From Dehalococcoidia bacterium (lineage in GTDB: Bacteria; Chloroflexota; Dehalococcoidia; Dehalococcoidales; JAUWYK01): a DNA stretch of 35,159 nt. Made by a program: the position numbers and the translations under genes. Shown piece after piece: positions 6,601 to 11,798 of the stretch. The notes under the pieces are model-generated. The model was not told the origin of the DNA. It made no database searches and was given only the letters and a program-made list of their open reading frames with translations. Location of the stretch: the NCBI GenBank assembly GCA_030615865.1, contig JAUWYK010000010.1, positions 1 through 35,159 of the forward strand, in the 5' to 3' direction. The stretch's first letter is position 1, and each line of letters starts with the position of its first letter.

Positions 6601-6980
6601 TACTTACGCCCCCCATTCATACACAAAAGGCACGATGCCCCCATAGAATCTAAATTGAGGGCTTTTAACCCTTTATATGTAGTTCGGGCACCTACTGGCT
6701 CTTTCCGCCTTGTATATTTACGAGTTAGCCTCGGCCTCCCAGTCGCTCTTTTTATTGCCTTTTCAAGTTGCTCCGCCCTAAAGCCATAGGCAGTAAAGTC
6801 AATTCCCCTACCATTGTGCCCCAGATGATACATATTATGTTGCTGTGTCTCATCGTGATACACTGATGTTATAACACGCTTCCTACTCAGCCTAATTGCA
6901 TCTCGTATAAGAGCAGGGGTCCGCCTGTTTAACCTCTTCACCACCACCAAATCACCAACATTGAATTTACCTCTCCCCAT
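6600..6980 (-). CDS. Small basic protein of unknown function
   Basis: A 126-residue, strongly basic protein (pairs such as RRT, RLSRKR, RKYTRRK). The start FNVGDLVVVKRLNRRTPALI resembles a short SH3/KOW-like beta-barrel that binds nucleic acid, but the match is only by pattern. A CLLC pair sits near the C-terminus. The ATG is 3 bases after the stop of the replication gene, so it is in the same operon. A role in replication or DNA binding is inferred from context. Confidence 0.5.
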   Translation of the reverse strand: MGRGKFNVGDLVVVKRLNRRTPALIRDAIRLSRKRVITSVYHDETQQHNMYHLGHNGRGIDFTAYGFRAEQLEKAIKRATGRPRLTRKYTRRKEPVGARTTYKGLKALNLDSMGASCLLCMNGGRK

Positions 6981-6982
6981 TA

Positions 6983-7840
6983 CTACCGCCTCACCATGTG
7001 CCCGTATTTGCCCTTGATATATTTATCCGGATCATCCTTTCTCTTTTCTCCCTGGGGGGCAGTGCCCGGATGTTTACTTCTCCTTGCTGCCGTGATTATA
7101 CTCTTGATATTAGAAATGCCCGAAGTCAGTGCCCAGTCGATTGCTTCCTTCATGCGGGCTTCACCGACCTCAGACTCGGCTTTCTCAAATTGCTCCTTTT
7201 GTACCAAGTTCTGCCACCGCTTCCTGCTCGTTTTCTCAAAGAGGTACTTAGCAGCCGGTGTTTGTGCATCAAGTCCTTGGGTCGAAGGCCCTCTTGTTTC
7301 TTTAGTATGTTTCTTTATTGTTTCTTTAGGTTTATTTAGCAGCTTTGATTTTGTATCTGTAGGGGGTGACAATTCTGTCACCAGACCAGTGCCAATTCTG
7401 TCACCCTCTGGTGCCAATTCTGTCACTAGTGCCGTTTCTGTCACTAGTGACAGTTTCGTCACTCTCCAGCTGTCAACATCTAAGTTAAGGCTGAGAAGAG
7501 GAGTCCTACCCCTTCGCGCCTGTCTGGTGAGAATGTGACGCCTAGTTAAGTCCTCGAGCTCCCGGAGTAGCTGCCGTCGAGATACGCCAGTAGCCTGATT
7601 AAGGTCAGCCAAGCTAATCGGATAGGGTTCATTCTTCCACTCGCCCGATTTCTGCCATCCTATGGTCTTTCTCATCACCGCCCAGATTATCTGGGCTTGA
7701 CTGCCACTTACCCTCAATCGGGCAAAAGCATCAGCAACCGTGTTGGGAATGCGGATATGTCCATCGCGGGGGTGCGGCTGTGTTGAGCTCCCTTGACTTT
7801 CACTTGGTACCGGACTATTATTAATATTAGAGCTATTCAC
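6983..7840 (-). CDS. Lambda O-like replication initiator with internal origin
   Basis: A 285-residue protein from GTG 7840. Residues about 25-110 match the N-terminal winged-helix domain of phage replication protein O / replisome organisers: DGHIRIPNTVADAFARLRVSGSQAQIIWAVMRKTIGW, then PISLADLNQATGVSRRQLLRELEDL. This domain binds origin iterons. The middle (about residues 127-160) is a repeat region with several LVTE(L/T) units, encoded by the DNA iterons at 7366-7462. The C-terminal part (KRWQNLVQKEQFEKAESEVGEARMKEAIDWALTSGISNIKSIITAAR) resembles the helicase-loader-contacting region of such proteins by position only. No DnaC-type loader or helicase follows; the downstream genes are unknown. 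Confidence 0.8.
   Translation of the reverse strand: MNSSNINNSPVPSESQGSSTQPHPRDGHIRIPNTVADAFARLRVSGSQAQIIWAVMRKTIGWQKSGEWKNEPYPISLADLNQATGVSRRQLLRELEDLTRRHILTRQARRGRTPLLSLNLDVDSWRVTKLSLVTETALVTELAPEGDRIGTGLVTELSPPTDTKSKLLNKPKETIKKHTKETRGPSTQGLDAQTPAAKYLFEKTSRKRWQNLVQKEQFEKAESEVGEARMKEAIDWALTSGISNIKSIITAARRSKHPGTAPQGEKRKDDPDKYIKGKYGHMVRR
7296..7350. other. AT-rich tract with three AAAGAAAC repeats (putative unwinding region)
   Basis: Directly beside the iterons, on the downstream side in gene direction, the coding strand is A-rich and has three exact copies of AAAGAAAC (plus-strand GTTTCTTT at 7296-7303, 7309-7316, 7320-7327), spaced by 5 and 3 bases. Lambda has a similarly placed, strand-asymmetric A-rich tract where the origin unwinds. 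Function is inferred from this geometry. Confidence 0.6.
7366..7462. repeat. Five 16-bp palindromic iterons (putative origin)
   Basis: Five copies with consensus GTGNCANTTCTGTCAC at 7366-7381, 7389-7404, 7411-7426, 7429-7444 and 7447-7462 (start-to-start 23, 22, 18, 18). The first copy is a perfect GTGACA/TGTCAC inverted repeat with a 4-base centre; the others have one or a few changes. They lie within the initiator gene, just after the N-terminal DNA-binding domain, as in phage lambda where O binds four iterons inside its own gene. Their copies spell LVTE(L/T) in the protein. Confidence 0.85.
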
Positions 7841-7895
7841 GTAACTCAGCAGCTCCTACTGTCGAAGCTCTGGCTTCACCGCCAGGGCTTCGACT

Positions 7896-8114
7896 TTAGA
7901 CCTCCTTGGATTGGCGGATGCCTATCGCCTTCCTATTCGGGGTCGGGGCCTCGTTGATGGCCCGTTTAATGCGCTTCTCCACCTCTGGGGTTATTGGGCG
8001 TCTGCCTCTCTCAAGGTCACAAATGATAGTGGCGGGCACACCAAGCAATTGGGCAAGCTCGTACTGCTTCAGTCCTGCTTTTAACCTCAGAAGGAGCAAA
8101 CCATACTGATCCAT
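7896..8114 (-). CDS. Small XRE-family regulator
   Basis: A 72-residue protein consisting of one XRE HTH domain (YGLLLLRLKAGLKQYELAQLLGVPATIICDLERGRRPITPEVEKRIKRAI). I choose ATG 8114 because AAAGGAGGG lies 9 bases upstream; the frame is open further up but without a start site. It lies 55 bases upstream of the replication initiator on the same strand and probably controls it, and perhaps itself through motifs in 8215-8246. Confidence 0.8.
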   Translation of the reverse strand: MDQYGLLLLRLKAGLKQYELAQLLGVPATIICDLERGRRPITPEVEKRIKRAINEAPTPNRKAIGIRQSKEV

Positions 8115-8312
8115 TGATTGGTACCCTCCTTTGCTGTATGCAAATATTGCTCTATATTTACATTTACTATTTATTATAAGACGACCTTGAGGGGTTTGAT
8201 AGAGCACTCAAAATGGACAAAATGTCAATGATTTCACAAAATGACAACCGAGAGCTAAAAAGTGTCAATGGGTGTTGCCATAATTAGGAATTACATAAAT
8301 GAGCAATTTTGA
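8115..8312 (-). promoter_or_regulatory. Control region upstream of the XRE/replication operon
   Basis: About 200 AT-rich bases. It holds two copies of a motif resembling (G/C)ACAAAATG(T/A)C: a palindrome GACAAAATGTC at 8216-8226 and CACAAAATGAC at 8235-8245, 19 bp apart, suitable as operators for the XRE protein. A minus-strand TATAAT (8179-8174) is a possible -10 without a good -35. The assignment is tentative. Confidence 0.4.
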
Positions 8313-8489
8313 AAAAATTTACAAAAAAGTTGGGACATTACCCTGAAGTGGCCTTTGAAAATCGGTAAGGTTGATGGCGAGGGAACACTGACTGAGGTAT
8401 TGCAGCGGCTTACCAGGGAGCAGGCAGAGGAGTTTGTCAAGGAGATAAATAGCCGGCTGGAAAAGCAACAGCCTGGCTTATTTGAGTAA
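8313..8489 (+). pseudogene. 5'-truncated gene fragment
   Basis: A frame open from a TGA at 8310 to TAA at 8487 with strong coding character (ITLKWPLKIGKVDGEGTLTEVLQRLTREQAEEFVKEINSRLEKQQPGLFE) but no ATG or GTG; the only alternative is TTG 8355 without a ribosome binding site. A short ATG frame (8299) in a different phase runs into poly-A tracts, so a frameshift there may have split the start from the body. It lies 30 bases upstream of the next plus-strand gene. Family unknown. Confidence 0.4.
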
Positions 8490-8519
8490 GGATAAAGGCA
8501 GTAAAGACTGGCTGAAAAG

Positions 8520-8972
8520 ATGGAAGGTACCCAACTAATCCATTTGAACCAAGCTAGGCAGGCTCTTGCCTTAGCGAAGTCCATCAATGAAGTTAAAAAC
8601 ATCAGGGACAAAGCCGAGGCACTACGAGCCTATGCCAAGCAGGCTGGTATGACCCTGGAAATGCAGAACGAGTGCGCCGAGATAAAACTGAGGGCGGAGC
8701 GCCGGGCTGGGGAGATGCTGGTGGAGATGGTAAGACCAGGCAATCCCCAATTCTTTCATGATGAAAGAATTGTCTCTCTAAAAGACCTTGCTATCGGGGA
8801 ATCCCAATCTCACCGCTGGCAGCTTGAGGCCACTATACCTGAAGGCCTATTCGAGCAGTACATAGCAGAGATCAAGAGAAGGTGGGGGTTTTTACCAATA
8901 CATTATAGCTATTGTATTGGTAAAATGGCTTACATTTTTGAACATAAGGGTGGAAAAGCCCGTCATGGTTAA
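8520..8972 (+). CDS. Phage/plasmid-type IRDKAEA protein, C-terminally replaced
   Basis: A 150-residue protein. Residues about 8-120 follow the common mobile-element family with the order A.(S/T)I(N/D)EVK.IRDKAEALRAYAKQAG, then CAEIKLRAERRAGEML, then LKDLAIGESQSHRWQLEATIPEGLFEQYIAEIK. Members are often found next to replication or ParB-like genes; the molecular function is not established. After AEIK the usual downstream part (lysine-rich or ParB/HTH extension) is missing and replaced by about 30 residues encoded across a 13-bp inverted repeat, so this copy is probably truncated. The ribosome binding site is weak. Confidence 0.6.
   Translation: MEGTQLIHLNQARQALALAKSINEVKNIRDKAEALRAYAKQAGMTLEMQNECAEIKLRAERRAGEMLVEMVRPGNPQFFHDERIVSLKDLAIGESQSHRWQLEATIPEGLFEQYIAEIKRRWGFLPIHYSYCIGKMAYIFEHKGGKARHG
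8890..8925. repeat. 13-bp perfect inverted repeat, 10-bp centre
   Basis: TTTTACCAATACA (8890-8902) and its exact complement (8913-8925) flank TTATAGCTAT. It lies where the preceding gene departs from its family pattern. The geometry fits a tyrosine-recombinase core site or a regulatory hairpin. Confidence 0.6.
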
Positions 8973-9093
8973 GTGACGGAATACCGGGCTAACTAGTGAT
9001 TTTTAACCAGTTAAAAAGAGAGTTTCTACCTATGCCGGGGGCAGTAAATGAGAGGTAGGGTCTGGGAGCGGGTCGCACTATGAGTTATTATGT

Positions 9094-9525
9094 CTAGTAG
9101 CCTCGCCCTTGTGCTACCCATTGGATTTCATCATAGCCTGTTTTGGGATTGCGACTAATACTCACAAGGTGATGCTTCCAATATTCTTCATCCGAATAGT
9201 TGCTGGGAAGATGGCCAGTGCGAGCTTCTGTTTGACGGGCGGCGTGAGCTTCCAGTGAATCAAAAATGTCTATATAGAGATATCCCTCGGAGTGTTCCTG
9301 GCGAAGATAAGTAGCTAGTGCCAAAACCTCATCTTTAGTTGCGGTTTCAGATACCAAGAGTTCCATTCCGATACCACCTGCTGGTATATCCCACTGTCGT
9401 AGGACTTGATAATCTAAGGGTTCTGGTGGTGCTGGCTCTAGTGGTGTCAAAGGGGCTGATGGAGCGCAACTGATTGCCAGACTGAAGATAAGTATTGTTG
9501 TGAGTAGCCAAGCTAATTGTCGCAT
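9094..9525 (-). CDS. Secreted lipoprotein of unknown function
   Basis: A 143-residue protein from ATG 9525, which follows AAAGGAGAC at good distance (an upstream in-frame ATG at 9552 lacks one). The N-terminus is a lipoprotein signal: RQLAWLLTTILIFSLAIS followed by Cys at about residue 20 (lipobox LAIS-C), then a proline-rich spacer (APLTPLEPAPPEP). The mature part (residues 50-143) has no family I recognise. It stands alone and points against its neighbours, so it is likely cargo of the element. A weak hairpin (CTACCT 9026-9031 with AGGTAG 9053-9058) followed by a minus-strand T-run may be its terminator. Confidence 0.7.
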   Translation of the reverse strand: MRQLAWLLTTILIFSLAISCAPSAPLTPLEPAPPEPLDYQVLRQWDIPAGGIGMELLVSETATKDEVLALATYLRQEHSEGYLYIDIFDSLEAHAARQTEARTGHLPSNYSDEEYWKHHLVSISRNPKTGYDEIQWVAQGRGY

Positions 9526-9662
9526 ATTAGTCTCCTTTCTGTTTGTCTGCATTATAGGTTATTCTACTCTAGCTGGTCTAGCAGCTCCTCAATGGTATTT
9601 GGTAAGAATCCCTTCGTAAGAAGCTCATTTGGTAATTTCTTCAACTCTGAATTTTTGACCAA

Positions 9663-10133
9663 ATGGTAGCTGACCATCCAGATGTAACAGTCAATGACCG
9701 GTCGGCAATAAGTAAGATTATGAAAAAGTTGGATACCCAACAAATTCATACTCTCTTTTATGAGTCTCACAAAGAAGTGGATAAGATAGCTGACCACCCT
9801 GATGTAACAGTTAACCAGTCTCAAAATTACCGGATTGTGCATTTTGTCGGTACCGACAAAATGCACCAAGCGATAAGCGAAATTACAAAAAATGTCGATA
9901 CCGGCAAAATTTGTAATCTCTTTGGCACCAAAGACAAAACAGGGGCCGGAGGCTTCGAAGCCCCGCCCCCTGTTGCCTTAACCAGCCACCACTTGGAGTC
10001 AACTTTCCAAATTGGAAAGTTAAAGGCAATGGGTCTATTAGGCATCCCCCAGGAGCGCATCGCCCAGAGGCTGGATATGGAACCCCTGTTTAAACACTCA
10101 GATTTTTTCCCAGGCTCTTCCAACAAACGCTGA
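9663..10133 (+). CDS. Repeat-built HTH-like protein, probably decayed
   Basis: A 156-residue frame with internal duplication. Residues 2-41 (VADHPDVTVN..AISKIMKKLDTQQIHTLFYESHKEVDK) recur from residue 42 (IADHPDVTVN...AISEITKNVDTGKICNLFGTKDK) with a 15-residue insert. Each unit has the cadence of a helix-turn-helix (IA..xxVT...AISKI). The C-terminal part (LKAMGLLGIPQERIAQRLDMEPL) also reads like an HTH. No ribosome binding site precedes ATG 9663, and the end overlaps the excisionase gene on the opposite strand. It may be the tail of a ParB-like or DNA-binding protein, possibly once joined to the gene at 8520. Confidence 0.4.
   Translation: MVADHPDVTVNDRSAISKIMKKLDTQQIHTLFYESHKEVDKIADHPDVTVNQSQNYRIVHFVGTDKMHQAISEITKNVDTGKICNLFGTKDKTGAGGFEAPPPVALTSHHLESTFQIGKLKAMGLLGIPQERIAQRLDMEPLFKHSDFFPGSSNKR
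9667..9814 (+). repeat. 28-bp direct repeat, 120 bp apart
   Basis: Units at 9667-9694 and 9787-9814 differ at 3 of 28 positions. They encode the repeated ADHPDVTVN segments, 40 codons apart. Confidence 0.7.
9837..9866. repeat. 30-bp perfect palindrome
   Basis: GTGCATTTTGTCGGT followed by its exact reverse complement, centred on a KpnI-like GGTACC at 9849-9854. Imperfect relatives with a GRTACC core lie at 9728-9741 (GTTGGATACCCAAC) and within 9883-9916 (TTACAAA...TTTGTAA arms around TGTCGATACCGGCA). Confidence 0.85.
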
Positions 10134-10277
10134 AACGCCATAGCGTGGAATTACTATCCTTCTCCCGAAACGAAGGGCTGGTAACTCACCACGTCGAGCC
10201 ATTTCGTACGCCAGATTACGGCCGATTCCTAACAGCTTGGCAGCTTCCTTGACTGTCAGTGTCAGCTTGTCCTCCAT
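10098..10277 (-). CDS. Excisionase-family HTH protein beside the integrase
   Basis: A 59-residue protein with AAGGAG 4 bases before ATG 10277. It matches the excisionase / HTH_17 pattern: LTVKEAAKLLGIGRNLAYEMARRGELPALRFGRRIVIPRYGVSAFV. It begins 9 bases after the integrase stop on the same strand, the classic int-xis arrangement, so it is the likely recombination directionality factor of the element. Its 3' end overlaps the opposite-strand frame at 9663-10133 by 36 bases. Confidence 0.85.
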   Translation of the reverse strand: MEDKLTLTVKEAAKLLGIGRNLAYEMARRGELPALRFGRRIVIPRYGVSAFVGRAWEKI

Positions 10278-10286
10278 TTTTCTCCT

Positions 10287-11294
10287 TTATTTTTGGTAGC
10301 GCCAGCCCCAGCCATCTCCACGGTTATGGTTATCCCCTCGCAAAAGCCTATCCAGGGGGCTAAACTGCTCGTGCCCAACCAGTGCTTTTTGGATATCGAT
10401 ATATTTGGAGTACTTCAGCACCATGGACAAGGTGGAATGCCCTAGAAGCAGCCGCAGGGTATTTAGGTCGCCTCCAGCCTCAAGGTAGCGGGTGGCAAAG
10501 TAGTGGCGAAAGCGGTGTGGACCGCCCCCTTCCTCAATGCCGGCGCGCTTTTTCAGGTGTTTGATCACCATCTGGATGCCGCGTGCCGTCAGCTGTAGGC
10601 CGTCAGAGGTTTTCCACAGCTCGTCACCGGCTCGGGGGCTAATTTCAAGGTAGCGCTTAAGTGCTTTCCTTGCTTCCCCATTGATGGGCACCACCCTGGC
10701 CTTAGCCCCCTTACCCATCACCCTGACCTGCCTCAGTTTGGGGTCGAGGTCAGCTAGCCTGATGTTGGCCAGCTCAGTCACCCTGAGTCCGGTATCAACA
10801 AAGAGGGAGATGATGGCCTTATTGCGGATGCCAAGATAGCGGTAGCGAAATCGAGAGTCATCCTCGCACAGCCGAAGGAAGGTCTGCACTTGTTCATCTG
10901 AGTAGGGCATGACCTCCTTGTACTGGGGTGGGGCCAATTTCAACCGCTGGCCTGGGCTGACTTCAATATACTCCTCCTGCTCAGCCCAGTTGAAGAAGCT
11001 CTTCACCGCCACGCCGTAGTGATAGACAGTGGCTGGTGCTGCCTTACTATACGAGGACCGCGGTGCCTCGGGCCAGCGATACTTTTCGGTTCGGACATAA
11101 TCGAGGAAATCCCGGAGATGGCTCCGGGTGATGAGGTTGAGGCCAGCCGGCCAGCCCTGGGAACGGGCATACCACTCAAACCTGGAGAGGATTTCCGTGT
11201 AGTATAGCCGGGTTTTTGGGGTCAGGGGACGCTCGATGAACTGGTTGATGAGCTCCTTTAGGATAAGTGTTTTGGGTTTTAGTTCGGTTACCAT
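10287..11294 (-). CDS. Tyrosine recombinase / integrase
   Basis: A 335-residue integrase of the XerC/XerD-like phage integrase family. The N-terminal SAM-like core-binding domain spans about residues 10-115. The catalytic domain has all expected residues: R171 (DTGLRVTEL), a lysine in the MGKGAKAR beta-hairpin (about 195-198), H260 and R263 (HRFRH), H286 (GHS) and nucleophile Y295 (LKYSKY). The gene starts about 60 bases from the attachment junction in the truncated tRNA-Val and points into the element. It should catalyse integration at the tRNA anticodon region, with the adjacent excisionase favouring excision. The active site is intact, so mobility may be retained. Confidence 0.95.
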   Translation of the reverse strand: MVTELKPKTLILKELINQFIERPLTPKTRLYYTEILSRFEWYARSQGWPAGLNLITRSHLRDFLDYVRTEKYRWPEAPRSSYSKAAPATVYHYGVAVKSFFNWAEQEEYIEVSPGQRLKLAPPQYKEVMPYSDEQVQTFLRLCEDDSRFRYRYLGIRNKAIISLFVDTGLRVTELANIRLADLDPKLRQVRVMGKGAKARVVPINGEARKALKRYLEISPRAGDELWKTSDGLQLTARGIQMVIKHLKKRAGIEEGGGPHRFRHYFATRYLEAGGDLNTLRLLLGHSTLSMVLKYSKYIDIQKALVGHEQFSPLDRLLRGDNHNRGDGWGWRYQK

Positions 11295-11359
11295 TTTTCA
11301 TTTTTGCCCGTCCGCCTTTTACAGTTTGCCTAACTTCTTTTATCTATTTTTATTCTAAT

Positions 11360-11411
11360 GCTCAGCTGGTTAGAGGATGAAGTGTAAAGCAGATGCTCTA
11401 ACCAACTGAGC
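11360..11411. repeat. Inverted repeat at the attachment junction (att core)
   Basis: GCTCAGCTGGTTAGAG (11360-11375, element side) and CTCTAACCAACTGAGC (11396-11411, the tRNA-Val D-arm) are inverted copies with one mismatch, separated by 20 bp that include the anticodon-loop sequence. Paired inverted arms around a crossover are expected of a tyrosine-recombinase att site. Confidence 0.6.
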
Positions 11412-11420
11412 TAACCGCCC
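11382..11420 (-). pseudogene. tRNA-Val(UAC) truncated after the anticodon loop
   Basis: Reading minus from 11420: acceptor 5' strand GGGCGGT, TA, D-arm GCTC...GAGC, anticodon 5' stem TCTGC and loop TTTACAC (anticodon UAC). The expected 3' stem GCAGA, variable loop, T-arm and acceptor 3' strand are missing; instead the sequence continues TTCATCCTCTAACC, which does not pair. The break coincides with the integrase-proximal element end, so the 3' half has been displaced by integration. Confidence 0.75.
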
Positions 11421-11425
11421 AAGAG

Positions 11426-11502
11426 TGGCGCGCTTGGCGGGTCTTGAACCCACGACCTCAGCCTCCGCAGGGCTGCGCTCTATCCTACTGAGCTACAAGC
11501 GC
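11426..11502 (-). tRNA. tRNA-Arg (anticodon GCG)
   Basis: A complete 77-base cloverleaf with encoded CCA: acceptor GCGCTTG/CAAGCGC, D-stem GCTC/GAGC, anticodon stem CAGCC/GGCTG with loop CTGCGGA, T-stem GTGGG/CCCGC with one T-G pair and a TTCAAGA loop. The anticodon GCG reads CGC/CGU. Most bacteria use an ACG anticodon (modified to ICG) for this box. It sits between tRNA-Leu and the tRNA-Val remnant in a tRNA operon. Confidence 0.92.
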
Positions 11503-11513
11503 TAAAGGAATGA

Positions 11514-11599
11514 TGGTGCCGAAGGGGAGATTTGAACTCCCATGCCCTTACGGACACTACGCCCTGAACGTAGCGCGTCTGCCATTCCGCCACTTCGGC
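11514..11599 (-). tRNA. tRNA-Leu (anticodon CAG)
   Basis: An 86-base class II tRNA with encoded CCA: acceptor GCCGAAG/CTTCGGC, anticodon stem CTACG/CGTAG with loop TTCAGGG (CAG, reads CUG), and a long variable arm (TGTCC/GGGCA). It is the first gene of the tRNA unit, about 30 bases after the promoter. Confidence 0.94.
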
Positions 11600-11630
11600 G
11601 TAGCCAAGTTTACCCATTTAGTATAAACAA

Positions 11631-11659
11631 ATTATACTCGGCTTAGCTTTGAGTGTCAA
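11631..11659 (-). promoter_or_regulatory. Consensus promoter of the tRNA operon
   Basis: On the minus strand, TTGACA (11659-11654), 17-bp spacer and TATAAT (11636-11631): a perfect sigma70-type promoter about 31 bases upstream of tRNA-Leu. It drives Leu, Arg and the disrupted Val gene. Confidence 0.9.
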
Positions 11660-11723
11660 CCCGTCATCAGTTTATTTTCCCGGAGATTATGACTAATTAG
11701 AGCTTCGGGCAAAACCAAAGTGG

Positions 11724-11752
11724 TTGACCAAAGATTTTGTACATGCTATTAT
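11724..11752 (+). promoter_or_regulatory. Promoter of the hdr operon
   Basis: TTGACC (11724-11729), 17-bp spacer, TATTAT (11747-11752). Expected start near 11759, giving a leader of about 40 bases that ends with GAGGAGGA before ATG 11799. Confidence 0.75.
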
Positions 11753-11798
11753 ACTATAGCGCTCAGGCAACGAATAACAAGAGGAGGAAAAGTCTGCA

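Larger units (their letters stand above)
1..11381. mobile_element. Integrated mobile element, right part (left end outside window)
   Basis: The region is bounded on the right by a tyrosine integrase gene and a tRNA-Val gene cut off after the anticodon loop. Inside are two excisionase-like genes, XRE and ribbon-helix-helix regulators, a lambda-O-like replication gene with iterons, a phage-type ParB-neighbour protein and many short genes of unknown function. No terminase, portal, capsid, tail, relaxase or type IV secretion gene is visible, so prophage remnant, satellite and integrative plasmid all remain possible. Gene density is uneven and several genes are truncated or frameshifted, which suggests decay. 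The left boundary is not in the window. Confidence 0.8.

Noticed and set aside
7366..7462. Short regularly spaced repeats that could be a CRISPR array
   Set aside because: The units are 16 bp with 2-7 bp between them, lie inside a coding gene and are palindromic; they fit iterons, not CRISPR repeats with 30-40 bp spacers.
6996..7538. Long plus-strand frames opposite the replication gene
   Set aside because: They are shadows of the O-like gene; composition and lack of start sites do not support coding.
9564..9869. Minus-strand 101-residue frame starting VHFVGTDKMH
   Set aside because: Its start mirrors the plus-strand protein only because the 30-bp palindrome reads the same on both strands; no start site or family similarity. 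Its C-terminal stretch looks somewhat protein-like, so a remnant cannot be fully excluded.
11350..11420. A complete tRNA on the plus strand using the D-arm-like GCTCAGCTGGTTAGAG
   Set aside because: No acceptor or T-arm pairs with it; it is the element-side inverted copy of the tRNA-Val D-arm.
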